Part shown: positions 33,601 to 41,689 of the stretch, piece after piece | Numbering within the stretch: position 1 is the first letter of the stretch | Layout: the number at the start of each line of letters is the position of its first letter | Source: CAZPMC01 sp964587755 | Lineage (GTDB): Bacteria > Bacillota > Clostridia > Acetivibrionales > DTU013 | NCBI GenBank assembly: GCA_964587755.1 | Contig: CAZPMC010000001.1 | Location: 62,001-126,000 of the forward strand | DNA length: 64,000 nt | Direction: 5' to 3' | The notes under the pieces: model-generated | Databases searched by the model: none | The model's input: the letters and a program-made list of their open reading frames with translations, nothing else | What the model was told of the DNA's origin: nothing | Program-made: the position numbers and the translations under genes

Positions 33601-35611
33601 TGAATCATATTTTGCAATCTCACCTCAAAATGTCAATATGCTGTCAAGTTTGTATAACCCTATCGTCTCAAGCGGTATTATCTCAGATTATATATCCTAC
33701 CGTTCTGCCGGTGATAACGCCTTCCCAATGGCCGAAGGCGGCGAGGGCGGAGATATGTATGTTAGGAACGATTTTAAGGATAGTGCATTGTTTAAGACTA
33801 TTGTCAGCGGAAATGACGGGAAGGCTTCCGTCAGCTTTAAGCTTCCCGACAATCTCACCTCATGGCGGGTGACCTATCAGGCTGTGACCGAAGACCTTGA
33901 AGCTGGAAGCGGCAAAATGAATATATCATCAAAGCTGCCCTTCTTCGTAAGCACTATCTTCAATAAATCCTTTATCACGGAAGATACACCGTCAATGCTA
34001 GTAAGAGCCTATGGTACTGCTGTAACCGGCACTTCTGAGGTCAGCTACAAAGTTACTCTGACCGATGATAAAGGAGCTGTAAATACATTTACAGCCAAGG
34101 GTTATGCCAATACCATAACAGAAATACCCTTGACTAGCCTACAAGCCGGAAATTACACAGCAAGAGTCGAAGCTCACAGCGGAACACTTAAGGACGCTTT
34201 GGAGCAGCAATTCAAAGTATCGGACAGTCTCCTTGAGACAAGCAGAACAGACAATATCACCTTAAGTGACAGCACCGTTTTGTCAAATAATACAAAGGGT
34301 CTGACAACATTGACCTTCTATAATGAAGATTCCTCTCTTCTGTATAATGAGCTAAATAATTTAAGATGGAGCTGGGGCCAAAGGCTTGATCAAAAGCTTG
34401 CAAGAAAAATATCAGGTGATTTGTTGAAGAAGCGCTTCAATGAGGAGCTGTACTTTGATGAGAGCTTTGATATATCAAAATACCAGACACCGGACGGCGG
34501 ACTTGCAATATTAACCTATGGCAGCAGTGAACCCGCTTTGTCTGCAAAAATGGCAGCACTGGCACAAGACTACATTGATGCGCCTGCCTTGGCATCTTAC
34601 TTCAGAAAAATATTGGAAAGTGAAGACTCAGTGCATGAGGACATTGCATATGCTTACTGGGGCCTGGCTGCCCTAAAGGAACCGGTACTTCTGGAAATCA
34701 GAAATCTTATTGAGAATGTCGACAATCCCATGGACATTAAGCTTGTTCTCGGCGCTGCACTTGCTCAGATAGGAGATTTCCAAGGGGCAAAGGAAATTTA
34801 CGACGAAGCCATGTCAAAAAGCGGAAAGGTTACAGATACATTCGCATTTATCGAAAGCGGCACGAGGGATGACACAATACAAGCCACTGCTTTATGTTCC
34901 CTTATCGGGATGTATATTAACGCACCTGAAAAAATCAAGCTGTTTAATTATATAAAATCAAATTCCACAACTGAGCTTTTAGTCAATCTGGAGCGTTTAA
35001 TGTTTGTAACAAATTATGTTAGTTATTCAGATTCCGAAGCAGGCTTTGCCTACGAACTGGATGGGACAAAAAAGCAAATCGATCTTAAAAACGGCAGCTA
35101 CTATACTTTGGTCTTAACACCGGAAAAGCTTTCTTCCATCAAGTTTTCAGACATTAAAGGAAAGATAGTTGTTTCATCATCCTATGTTGCTCCTGTAAGT
35201 GTGCTTAAGGCATCACAGGACAATCTGGTATCACTGTCCCGCTCTTACAGCATAAATGGAAGTATAACTACTTCCTTCAACCGCTCAGACACCATTAGGA
35301 TAACCCTGACCCCCAGCTTTAGTGAAAACGCACCCGACGGGTACTATGAGATAACCGATATACTGCCTGCGGGCTTAAGACATGTCTATAATCATTCAGA
35401 CATGCGAGACGCTTATCCCGATGAGGTTACAGGGCAAAAGATTGTCTTTGGTTACTACTACAGCAAAAAGCATTATAAAGGGGAAAATATCGTATACTAT
35501 GCAAGAGCAGCATCCCCCGGCACATTTACAGCAGACAACGCCGCCATCCGTCATTCGGACAGTGATGTGACAGGATTTACAGGTAAAACAAAGGTAACAG
35601 TAAACAAGTAA
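30662..35611 (+). CDS. alpha-2-macroglobulin family protein, thioester motif absent
   Basis: This 1649-residue protein is the largest in the window. A basic start and one helix (residues ~13-37) anchor it outside the membrane. Ig-like Big_5 domains follow (~60-260), then macroglobulin domains with IYTDKGIYLPEDTVNVWGIL, the MG3 hallmark, the bait-region domain, and the A2M domain with SFKLPDNLTSWRVTYQAVTEDLEAGSG. The thiol-ester region has no CxEQ: the expected place reads LRWSWGQRLDQKLARKISGDL. A C-terminal receptor-binding-like domain ends it. Bacterial A2Ms trap proteases or other attackers; the form without thioester resembles YfaS-type members. The usual partner PBP1C gene is missing. GTGAGGT precedes ATG 30662. 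Confidence 0.88.
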   Translation: MKGKIVRLFKSKPLLYGAVSALVLAVLVVGIAAMFGAFGSKDRSGINEALADSTGLLKNKITFKDNPMKITPTESDSLGVSPLSAFKLVFEKAADEKLLASSLSVRPEQAYNLKKITDREYEIEFVEPLEKDKIYNFILNDKQTGAKQSYAFQTKKSLNVIRTLPRNQSVQVPVNSGIEITFSHENIENPEEHFEISPNVKGKFEMHKKTLVFVPEKLEEGTVYTATIKSGIKVSGSAETLENDYSFKFQTVTSQKSNDRTFYFEFSNLMYNFTPTSTPALEVFASSDLHDKELEVDLYNYSDADSFLKDLELLNDRPFWAWYQNKEKLYDETKLTKAASVNARIVTHQNSYWSTSYLLLPSSLPEGYYLVKMQIEGDKFYAHLQISKSSVYIMSTKDKTLAWVNDSETGNPLPGAKIRRSNSTAEAVTNEEGIAVVNDLLPSLSDVTYHYYIVKPASGMTFIAPLGSNYYQPFYTYNSSETINNYWTYIYTDKGIYLPEDTVNVWGILKPRDGSSSEVNGTLEVVRYDYSYEGESRESVLTSERVKISPNGTFTGSLKLSNFNPGSYVVKLNVNGKSLLSHYLQISDYTKPSYKIDIVPERNYMYVWEKVKFDINASFYEGTPVSDVRLSYFSNLAGARQTNGVLISDSSGSSSHTVAPDINVTDWRPLSLYFNVSNHEAEEKEIAAYSNVYVFPKDTMIEVDTKGKKGSATITTSKIDLNKLAGKPAEYYSEDEYRGAPVDMPITVKLFERHFEKKVKGQYYDYINKVTQEIYEYYEVTNLVEEYSVRTSAGKHDVSFDIDDDKNYYLEVHGKDSAGREVIETKYLYDWNYYYPYNTSTYYIAGSGMNKQFSLGDRATVEVKYNKESPVDESKNKYLYIRLKNGIIDFTVLPNSTYEFDYSENMIPNMYVKAVCFDGTNVYDAGIRQYTFDSKEKQLNISVSADKDSYKPGDTVKLTFEVKDIKGQPKSSEINVSIVDESYFAISPQNVNMLSSLYNPIVSSGIISDYISYRSAGDNAFPMAEGGEGGDMYVRNDFKDSALFKTIVSGNDGKASVSFKLPDNLTSWRVTYQAVTEDLEAGSGKMNISSKLPFFVSTIFNKSFITEDTPSMLVRAYGTAVTGTSEVSYKVTLTDDKGAVNTFTAKGYANTITEIPLTSLQAGNYTARVEAHSGTLKDALEQQFKVSDSLLETSRTDNITLSDSTVLSNNTKGLTTLTFYNEDSSLLYNELNNLRWSWGQRLDQKLARKISGDLLKKRFNEELYFDESFDISKYQTPDGGLAILTYGSSEPALSAKMAALAQDYIDAPALASYFRKILESEDSVHEDIAYAYWGLAALKEPVLLEIRNLIENVDNPMDIKLVLGAALAQIGDFQGAKEIYDEAMSKSGKVTDTFAFIESGTRDDTIQATALCSLIGMYINAPEKIKLFNYIKSNSTTELLVNLERLMFVTNYVSYSDSEAGFAYELDGTKKQIDLKNGSYYTLVLTPEKLSSIKFSDIKGKIVVSSSYVAPVSVLKASQDNLVSLSRSYSINGSITTSFNRSDTIRITLTPSFSENAPDGYYEITDILPAGLRHVYNHSDMRDAYPDEVTGQKIVFGYYYSKKHYKGENIVYYARAASPGTFTADNAAIRHSDSDVTGFTGKTKVTVNK

Positions 35612-35629
35612 TTCTTTGGAGGGAATCAA

Positions 35630-36565
35630 ATGAGAAAGCACAGCATAATGCTAATATCTATTATCACTATGACTGTGCTTTTCTCTTCCCTTTTCACAGG
35701 CTGTAAAGTCTCTGAAAACAATTCCTCTCCCATTGAACAAAACAGTCCTGGCCTGCCGACTGGCAGGGAGCCTTCCACAGCTTCCACCCATAACATACGG
35801 TATTACGACAGGAAAAGCTTTATGACTTCTGTTGCATCAGTTTCAAAGGAGCAGGCTGAAGCTACATCTGATGTCATCGGAGGTATTGTCCCCCATCATT
35901 TGCTTGCTGGCAATATGATTGCGGAATTTTTCTATCAGCTGTCCTTAAGCTCTCCCGAAACATTGATTGTATTGGCTCCAAACCATAGAAAGTTGGGAGT
36001 AAGCGGGCTTCATACCTCAAAGCTCGGTTGGGGGACAGCCTTTGGCGTCCTTGAAGCAAATTCTCATATTATTGATGACCTTATTAAGAATTTCAAAGCA
36101 TTACAAAACACAACGATTATGGAGGAGGAGCACTCCATTTCATCCCTTGTTCCATATATAAAATACTATATGCCCGACGTGAAAATCGTACCCATACTGC
36201 TTCATGGAAATAATACAAAGCAAGAATCTGTGAAGCTGGGCGAAAAGCTCTCGGAGTACGCTTCCGGGAACCCAGGTGTCGTAATTATTGCATCTGTCGA
36301 TTTCTCGCACTACCTGGATGCAGAAACTGCAAAGAAGATGGATATAGTAACCCTGGAGGCCATAAAGTCATATGATATTGAATCTATTTATGCAATGGGA
36401 AATGACAATCTTGACTCCCCTCCATCTATTATCACACTACTGACTGCTATGGAAAATTTAAATTCCTCTGGTTTGGAAGTCCTGGGTCATGGGATCTCAT
36501 CGGATATTACAGGCAGCGGGGCTGATTATACTACAAGCTACTATACAATCCTCTTCAATCCTTAA
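35630..36565 (+). CDS. AmmeMemoRadiSam system protein B (Memo-like) lipoprotein
   Basis: The protein has a lipoprotein signal with the lipobox LFTGC near residue 25. The Memo/LigB-like domain follows: GGIVPHHLLAG, LAPNHRKLG, EEHSISSLVPYIKYYMP and SVDFSHYLDAETA carry the conserved His/Asp/Glu that form the metal-like site. The other AmmeMemoRadiSam members (AMMECR1-like and radical SAM) are absent here. GGAGGG precedes ATG 35630, 18 bases after the A2M stop, so the two are probably one transcript. A role outside the cytoplasmic membrane follows from the lipobox; the reaction is unknown. Confidence 0.85.
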   Translation: MRKHSIMLISIITMTVLFSSLFTGCKVSENNSSPIEQNSPGLPTGREPSTASTHNIRYYDRKSFMTSVASVSKEQAEATSDVIGGIVPHHLLAGNMIAEFFYQLSLSSPETLIVLAPNHRKLGVSGLHTSKLGWGTAFGVLEANSHIIDDLIKNFKALQNTTIMEEEHSISSLVPYIKYYMPDVKIVPILLHGNNTKQESVKLGEKLSEYASGNPGVVIIASVDFSHYLDAETAKKMDIVTLEAIKSYDIESIYAMGNDNLDSPPSIITLLTAMENLNSSGLEVLGHGISSDITGSGADYTTSYYTILFNP

Positions 36566-36643
36566 TATTTTTATTAACATTTACTATGTTTACGGGTATA
36601 ATAGATTTGTTGTATATATGAAAAAAGAAAGCAGGATAAACAA

Positions 36644-37945
36644 ATGCGATGGCTTGAGGTAAAAAGCTCAAAACCGCTTAACGGCAGTATTAAAATCCCC
36701 GGTTCAAAAAATAGCTCACTTGCTCTTATGGCAGCATGCTGCTTAGCTGATGAACCCATATATTTAACAAATATCCCTGAAATATCAGATACAAAAATAG
36801 TGCAAAAAATATTAAGAAGCATCGGTGCTTCTTTGGATAAAAAAGGTGATACGTACATAATCGATCCCCGGAGTATTCATACGGCTGAAATAAGCCCCGA
36901 ATTATCTTCAACCTTTAGGGCTGCCTATTACTTTGCAGGCGCTCTTTTGGCAAAGCACCGGAAAGTATCCATTGGATACCCAGGAGGAGATAATTTCGTA
37001 TCACGCCCTATTGACCAGCACATAAAGGGCTTTCAAGCACTAGGCGCTAAAGTTACATGCTACGAGGATTATTATACCGTTGAAGCAGACCAGCTTACCG
37101 GTACAGATATTTTCTTCGACGTTGTTACAGGCGGGGCTACCATTAATATCATGCTTGCAGCAGTATTAGCCAAAGGAAGGACTACCCTTTACAATGCTGC
37201 AAAGGACCCCGAGGTAGTGGACACCGCCATGCTTCTTAATAAAATGGGAGCATATATCTATGGTGCAGGTACCGATACAATACGTATACAAGGTGTATCA
37301 CAGCTTGGAGGATGTACTCACTCAGCCACTCCCGACAGGCTTATTGCAGGCGCATACCTGATTGCAGGCGGAGTCACAGGGGGTACATTAACTGTAGAGA
37401 ATGTAATAATAGAGCATTTAGAAGCATGCATTGCAAAGCTTACCGAATCAGGTCTTGAGTTTTCCGTTTCCGATAACAACATCACAGTCCACGGGGGCGG
37501 AAGAATTAAAGCAACAAGAATAAGAACAGGTAAATTCCCCATGTTTGAAAGTGACTTCCAGCAGCCTGCCACTGTATTATTATTGAAAGCAGCAGGTAGA
37601 AGCATAATATCAGATAAAATATATCCCAAGCGATTTAATCATTGCGACCAGCTAAATAGAATGGGCGCAGACATTATCGTGAAAAACGGAGTAGCCCGTA
37701 TCAACAGCCACAGACAGCTCAAAGGCAATTGGGTACATGCTGGTGATATTAGAGCAGGTACTGCACTTGTACTTGCAGGGCTTATGGCAGAGGGTACTAC
37801 AAGGATTACAGGTGTTGAACACATTGAGCGCGGATATGAGGATATTGTAAGGGATTTTAGATATCTGGGTGCCGATATTTCTTTACGGTCCGAAGGAAAC
37901 ATTGCTCCGTTTGAAAAGTCAACCATCAGAATAATAAAAGGCTGA
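36644..37945 (+). CDS. MurA-like UDP-GlcNAc 1-carboxyvinyltransferase homologue with Asp at the catalytic Cys position
   Basis: The 433-residue protein has the EPSP/MurA double-barrel fold: IPGSKNSSLALMAA with the substrate Lys-Asn (22-23), SSTFRAAYYFAGALL, and GDIRAGTALVLAGLMAEGTT with the conserved Arg, then HIERGYEDIV. The catalytic loop reads YPGGDNFVSRPIDQH; D116 stands where most MurA have the PEP-binding, fosfomycin-alkylated Cys. The usual FPTDMQAQ segment is FPMFESDFQQP. So it may be a fosfomycin-insensitive MurA or a paralogue with another role. No ribosome binding site is obvious besides AAAGAAAG. A terminator overlaps its stop. Confidence 0.85.
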   Translation: MRWLEVKSSKPLNGSIKIPGSKNSSLALMAACCLADEPIYLTNIPEISDTKIVQKILRSIGASLDKKGDTYIIDPRSIHTAEISPELSSTFRAAYYFAGALLAKHRKVSIGYPGGDNFVSRPIDQHIKGFQALGAKVTCYEDYYTVEADQLTGTDIFFDVVTGGATINIMLAAVLAKGRTTLYNAAKDPEVVDTAMLLNKMGAYIYGAGTDTIRIQGVSQLGGCTHSATPDRLIAGAYLIAGGVTGGTLTVENVIIEHLEACIAKLTESGLEFSVSDNNITVHGGGRIKATRIRTGKFPMFESDFQQPATVLLLKAAGRSIISDKIYPKRFNHCDQLNRMGADIIVKNGVARINSHRQLKGNWVHAGDIRAGTALVLAGLMAEGTTRITGVEHIERGYEDIVRDFRYLGADISLRSEGNIAPFEKSTIRIIKG

Positions 37946-37982
37946 GTTAGTCTGCATCCTCAGACTTACCCAGCCTTTGTAT
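37937..37982. terminator. terminator overlapping the end of the MurA-like gene
   Basis: A stem of ~15 bp (AAAGGCTGAGTTAGTCTG with CAGACTTACCCAGCCTTT) encloses CATCCT. The plus-strand tail is TGTATATAA; the minus-strand tail TTTTATTATT is better, so it may also close the htrA transcript. Confidence 0.75.
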
Positions 37983-38020
37983 ATAAAAGCTTCAGAGGGG
38001 AAAATCTCCTAAGCTGTAGT

Positions 38021-39256
38021 TTATTTTTCTTCATCGAATGTCAATTTAAGCTTTAATTCAGCGTTATCTCTTATAACTGTTACCCATACAACATCACCCG
38101 GCTTATGCTTTTTCTTGACTTTTTCGATATCATCCATTGTTCTAATCCTTGACTCGTCCATTTCAACAAGTACATCTCTAACCTGAATACCTGCTTGTTC
38201 AGCACCGCTGCCAATGGTCACATCCGTAATAAATATACCCTGAGGTAAATTGTAGTAGCTTGAAAGTGATGCGCTTATCTCTCTGCCCGAGATTCCTATG
38301 AATGGTCTTCCTCTTACATATCCATATTCAATTAGCTGCTCAATTACAGGTTTTGCATCATTTATCGGAATAGCAAATCCCAGACCCTCTACCCCTGAAG
38401 CTGATATTTTAGCAGAGTTTATCCCTATAACCTGACCCCGCTTATTCAAAAGCGCACCGCCGCTGTTACCGCTATTTATAGCTGCATCTGTCTGGATTAG
38501 ATTAAGTGTTTTATCCTCAAGAGTAACTGTTCTGTTCAGCGCACTGATAACACCGACTGTAACAGAGCCGGCAAACTCCATTCCAAGAGGGTTTCCGATT
38601 GCCACTGCAAGCTCGCCCACCTCGACCTCTGATGAATCTCCCAACTCTGCTACCGGTAAATCCTTCAACTCAATTTTTATTACTGCCAAGTCGGTTTTGC
38701 TGTCCCCTCCTATAAATGTGGCTTCTGCTTCTCTCCCATCCGGAAGAAATACCTGAAGCCGGGTATTTTTACTAAGTCCGGTTTTAGGGTCTGCGCTGGA
38801 TACGACGTGATAATTAGTCATGATATATCCGTCTTTGCTTATAATAATACCTGAACCTTCACCCGCCCTGACACTTGAGCTTCCGAAATAACTGAACCTT
38901 TGGCCTGTTACAATCATTCTTATGCCAACAATTGCCGGCCCTGCCTTCTTTGCAATTTCAGTAACAGTATACTCCTGTACTGGGGTTTCTTTTACCGCGT
39001 TACTCCCTACTAAAGCATTGTCGCCGGTTTTAAGTGAGATAACCCCATCGGCGCCGCCCATTTCGCTTGCTTCATTTATGTTTTCTGTGATTGCAGCAGA
39101 ATTTAAAGCCTGTGCCACAGCTTTTTCCATGTCATTGGAAAACTTAATATAAAGGGCGCTTCCGACCACGAAGCTGCTGATTAAAGAAGTCACAAGGATA
39201 ATGGCTATGTAGCCGACAGCTTTTCTTTTTCTAAAATTATCATTTCTATTATCCAT
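38021..39256 (-). CDS. htrA: HtrA/DegP-type serine protease with PDZ domain
   Basis: The 411-residue protein has a basic start and one membrane anchor (~13-37). The trypsin-like domain carries the triad H150 (TNYHVVS), D189 (SKTDLAVIKI) and S265 (NSGNSGGALL). A single PDZ domain follows (~315-405; PQGIFITDVTIGSGAEQAGIQVRDVL). It degrades or refolds damaged proteins outside the membrane. AAAGGAGG precedes ATG 39256. No CssR or other stress operator was recognised. Confidence 0.95.
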   Translation of the reverse strand: MDNRNDNFRKRKAVGYIAIILVTSLISSFVVGSALYIKFSNDMEKAVAQALNSAAITENINEASEMGGADGVISLKTGDNALVGSNAVKETPVQEYTVTEIAKKAGPAIVGIRMIVTGQRFSYFGSSSVRAGEGSGIIISKDGYIMTNYHVVSSADPKTGLSKNTRLQVFLPDGREAEATFIGGDSKTDLAVIKIELKDLPVAELGDSSEVEVGELAVAIGNPLGMEFAGSVTVGVISALNRTVTLEDKTLNLIQTDAAINSGNSGGALLNKRGQVIGINSAKISASGVEGLGFAIPINDAKPVIEQLIEYGYVRGRPFIGISGREISASLSSYYNLPQGIFITDVTIGSGAEQAGIQVRDVLVEMDESRIRTMDDIEKVKKKHKPGDVVWVTVIRDNAELKLKLTFDEEK

Positions 39257-39369
39257 GATAAGACCTCCTTTGTTAAAGCTTATATTATAATTTAATATGC
39301 ACTTTAATAATACCCATTATTTATGAAAAAATATTGGATTAATTTTAAACAATTTGTTAAAAAAAAGGG

Positions 39370-39975
39370 CTATTTATCTACCAGAAGTGATTTTATCAGT
39401 GCGAAATACTCTCGTACATACATTTGAACAATTACCTGCACCGGTGTTTCGCAAGAAATTGCATGAGCCTTTAGGCCATTTCTGGAAGCCAATAATTTTG
39501 AGCGTAAAATATGAAATGAATTTGTAATAAACGTTATTTCAGATACAGGCTTGCCTGAATTTTCTTCGATGACTTTTTTGCTGAACTTGAAATTTTCCAT
39601 TGTACTGGTTGAGCGGTCCTCAAGCCATATTCTGTTTTCATCTATCCCTCTTGATACAAGAAATCTTCTCATAGCCTCAGCTTCGGTTATTGTTTCATTG
39701 GGACCTTGCCCACCTGAAACAACAACCTTTGCATCGGGGTATTTTTCAAGGTATTCTATTCCTGTCATAAGTCTGTTATAGAGCGCAAGGGAAACGGTGT
39801 CACCATTTAGTCCTGCCCCAAGAATCACCAAATACTCCGTTTCCATATCTGAGGCTGCATTAGAGTATGCGACAAACAGCAGTTCAATTGCAACAAACTG
39901 AATTACAGCAGCTGTTAACAATACTGCTATTGCTCTTCTTAATTTAAGTTTCCTTCTACTTTTGAACTGTAACAT
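39370..39975 (-). CDS. DUF218 (YdcF/ElyC/SanA) family membrane protein
   Basis: The 201-residue protein has one N-terminal membrane helix (~14-35) and an extracellular DUF218 domain: EYLVILGAGLNGDTVS, AKVVVSGGQGPNETITEAEAM and ENRIWLEDRSTSTMENFKFS. The sequence then gives FITNSFHILRS. In other bacteria SanA/ElyC members affect envelope integrity; the reaction is not known. It overlaps the end of the SH3 gene by 20 bases, so both are on one transcript. Confidence 0.88.
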   Translation of the reverse strand: MLQFKSRRKLKLRRAIAVLLTAAVIQFVAIELLFVAYSNAASDMETEYLVILGAGLNGDTVSLALYNRLMTGIEYLEKYPDAKVVVSGGQGPNETITEAEAMRRFLVSRGIDENRIWLEDRSTSTMENFKFSKKVIEENSGKPVSEITFITNSFHILRSKLLASRNGLKAHAISCETPVQVIVQMYVREYFALIKSLLVDK

Positions 39976-40480
39976 ATGTTCCCATTACATATCCTGTAGT
40001 TCCTCTGGAGGTTGTCACCTTGTACCAGTCACCGGTCTTCGATACCAGTGTCAATTTTTCATTTCTCAGAAGCTTGCCTAAGATAGCTGAATTAGTCGTT
40101 GGTTGCGCCCGAAGATTGAGAACAGCCACATTAACTACACCTTTACCAATGGTTGCCGGAGCTTCGGGCTTTGTTGGTGTGGTTCCGGCACCTGCGCTGC
40201 CTCCGTCCGGATTAACAGCCTTTAACTGCTGTTGAAGTGTTTGAATAGTTTTCTCTGAGGTTGCAAGCCTATTTGTAAGCTGTGAGTTTTGATTTGCCAG
40301 AGATTCAATTTTAGACAGCAATTTTGCGATTTCAGCATCCACATAGCTTTTACTGACAATGGGGTCTTGAGCGGAGCCAGGTTCTGCATTGTTATTAACA
40401 GCCAGGACTATGTTCAATCCTACAGACAATATAAGTAAAATAATTATTGCAACAGCCGTGACTTTTATACGATTTGACAT
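39956..40480 (-). CDS. membrane-anchored bacterial SH3 domain protein
   Basis: One transmembrane helix (residues ~7-28) is followed by a coiled-coil (~48-88, heptads such as IAKLLSKIESLANQNSQLTNRL), a Gly/Thr/Pro linker and a C-terminal SH3b domain (VNVAVLNLRAQPTTNSAILGKL ... GYVMGTYVTV). SH3b domains bind peptidoglycan peptides. No catalytic domain is present, so it may be a wall-sensing or scaffold protein. It is the first gene of a pair with the DUF218 protein. Confidence 0.85.
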   Translation of the reverse strand: MSNRIKVTAVAIIILLILSVGLNIVLAVNNNAEPGSAQDPIVSKSYVDAEIAKLLSKIESLANQNSQLTNRLATSEKTIQTLQQQLKAVNPDGGSAGAGTTPTKPEAPATIGKGVVNVAVLNLRAQPTTNSAILGKLLRNEKLTLVSKTGDWYKVTTSRGTTGYVMGTYVTVQK

Positions 40481-40596
40481 TTCGCACCTCCTGCTTTTCT
40501 TTTGTTTATTTTCATATAGCTATTCATCTTATATTATAAACCATACTTTACCTTCTTTGGTTACAAAGAGCTTAAATTTTTATGACAAAAAGGCCG

Positions 40597-41135
40597 TTAC
40601 ATAAGAAGCTTTGTAATCAGCTTCCATTGCTTAAGTTTCTTTTCAAATCCAATTCTGTAGGCAGGACTTGTGGACGCAAGAACATAAAAATCCCTTCCGG
40701 CGTCACTTTGAACAGTTTTTGCAATAAACCTCTGGTAAAATTTGCGAGCGTTTCCACCGTTAAAAAATACGCTTTTAATATTAGGGTACGTCTTAAAAAG
40801 CCAGCCCAAATCATTGGGCACAGGGTTTTTAATATTACTGTCGCTTGAGCCCTCTCTTTCGCATTTCAGAATAACATCCCACAGAGCAATTTTTTCTCTA
40901 GAAGAAATCTCTCTCTTCTTTCGTAATCTTTGTCCGGTTCCTGTTTAAAAAGTGCATATATGATTTTCCAAAAGGCATTGCGTCCATGTCCATAATACTG
41001 CTGCTTCCTGAGAGATTCCACACCTGGCATGGTTCCTAAAATAAGCACCTTGCAATTTTCATTTATTATTGGTGGGAATGAAAATATCAGCTGCCCTTCT
41101 CCATCTCTTCCGCAATTGCTTTTATTATGTTCCAT
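40597..41135 (-). pseudogene. DNA-deoxyinosine glycosylase (uracil-DNA-glycosylase superfamily), frameshifted
   Basis: The first frame reads LIFSFPPIINENCKVLILGTMPGVESLRKQQYYGHGRNAFWKII, the hallmark of this small glycosylase family, and ends ...RFLLEKKLLCGML. From ~40890 the other frame continues IALWDVILKCEREGSSDSNIKNPVPNDLGWLF, FFNGG and STSPAYRIGFEKKLKQWK to the stop at 40597. One missing A in the run of six at 40890-40895 explains the break. It may be a real mutation, a sequencing error or slippage. The start is unclear: ATG 41135 overlaps ysxC by 49 bases, and a CTG in QLIFSF is the family-like start. Confidence 0.8.
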
Positions 41136-41689
41136 ATCTCTTCCTTTCCCAGCTTCGTTTCGGATGAATAAGGGATAACAGGAGCACCCTCATAAACTCC
41201 AAGCACATTAATAATATCTTTTAATCTTGGCTTGATTTGACCTCTGGATATCTTATCTGCCTTTGTTGCAACAATAATATGTGGCATTCCATGTTCAATG
41301 ATCCAGTTGTACATAACCTTGTCATCTTCACTCGGAGCGTGTCTTATGTCAACCAGCATGACAATTAATTTCAGTTGCGGCCGCAAGTTTAAGTAATTAT
41401 TAATAAAGTTGCCCCACTCACTCTTTTGACTTTTAGAAGTCTTTGCATAGCCATACCCCGGCAAATCCACAAGATAAAGCTTATCATCAATATTATAAAA
41501 GTTGAGCCCTCTTGTCTTTCCTGGTGAAGATGAAACTCTTGCAAGATTCCTTCTGTTTAGCAGTGTATTGATAATTGTAGACTTGCCTACATTTGATCTG
41601 CCTACCAGTGCTATTTCCGGCTTATTACCCTCCGGGTACTGGGAAGGCTTAACAGCGGTTAATTCATATCTTGCATTATTAGTATCCAC
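41087..41689 (-). CDS. ysxC: ribosome biogenesis GTPase YsxC/EngB
   Basis: The 200-residue GTPase has G1 GRSNVGKS, G3 DLPGYGYA, G4 TKAD and a YSSETKLG G5 region; SSPGKTRGLNFYN is the switch I segment typical of EngB. It helps assemble the large ribosomal subunit. GTG 41689 follows AGGAG by 8 bases and overlaps the EamA stop by 11 bases. The usual neighbour lonA is absent. Confidence 0.95.
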   Translation of the reverse strand: MDTNNARYELTAVKPSQYPEGNKPEIALVGRSNVGKSTIINTLLNRRNLARVSSSPGKTRGLNFYNIDDKLYLVDLPGYGYAKTSKSQKSEWGNFINNYLNLRPQLKLIVMLVDIRHAPSEDDKVMYNWIIEHGMPHIIVATKADKISRGQIKPRLKDIINVLGVYEGAPVIPYSSETKLGKEEIWNIIKAIAEEMEKGS

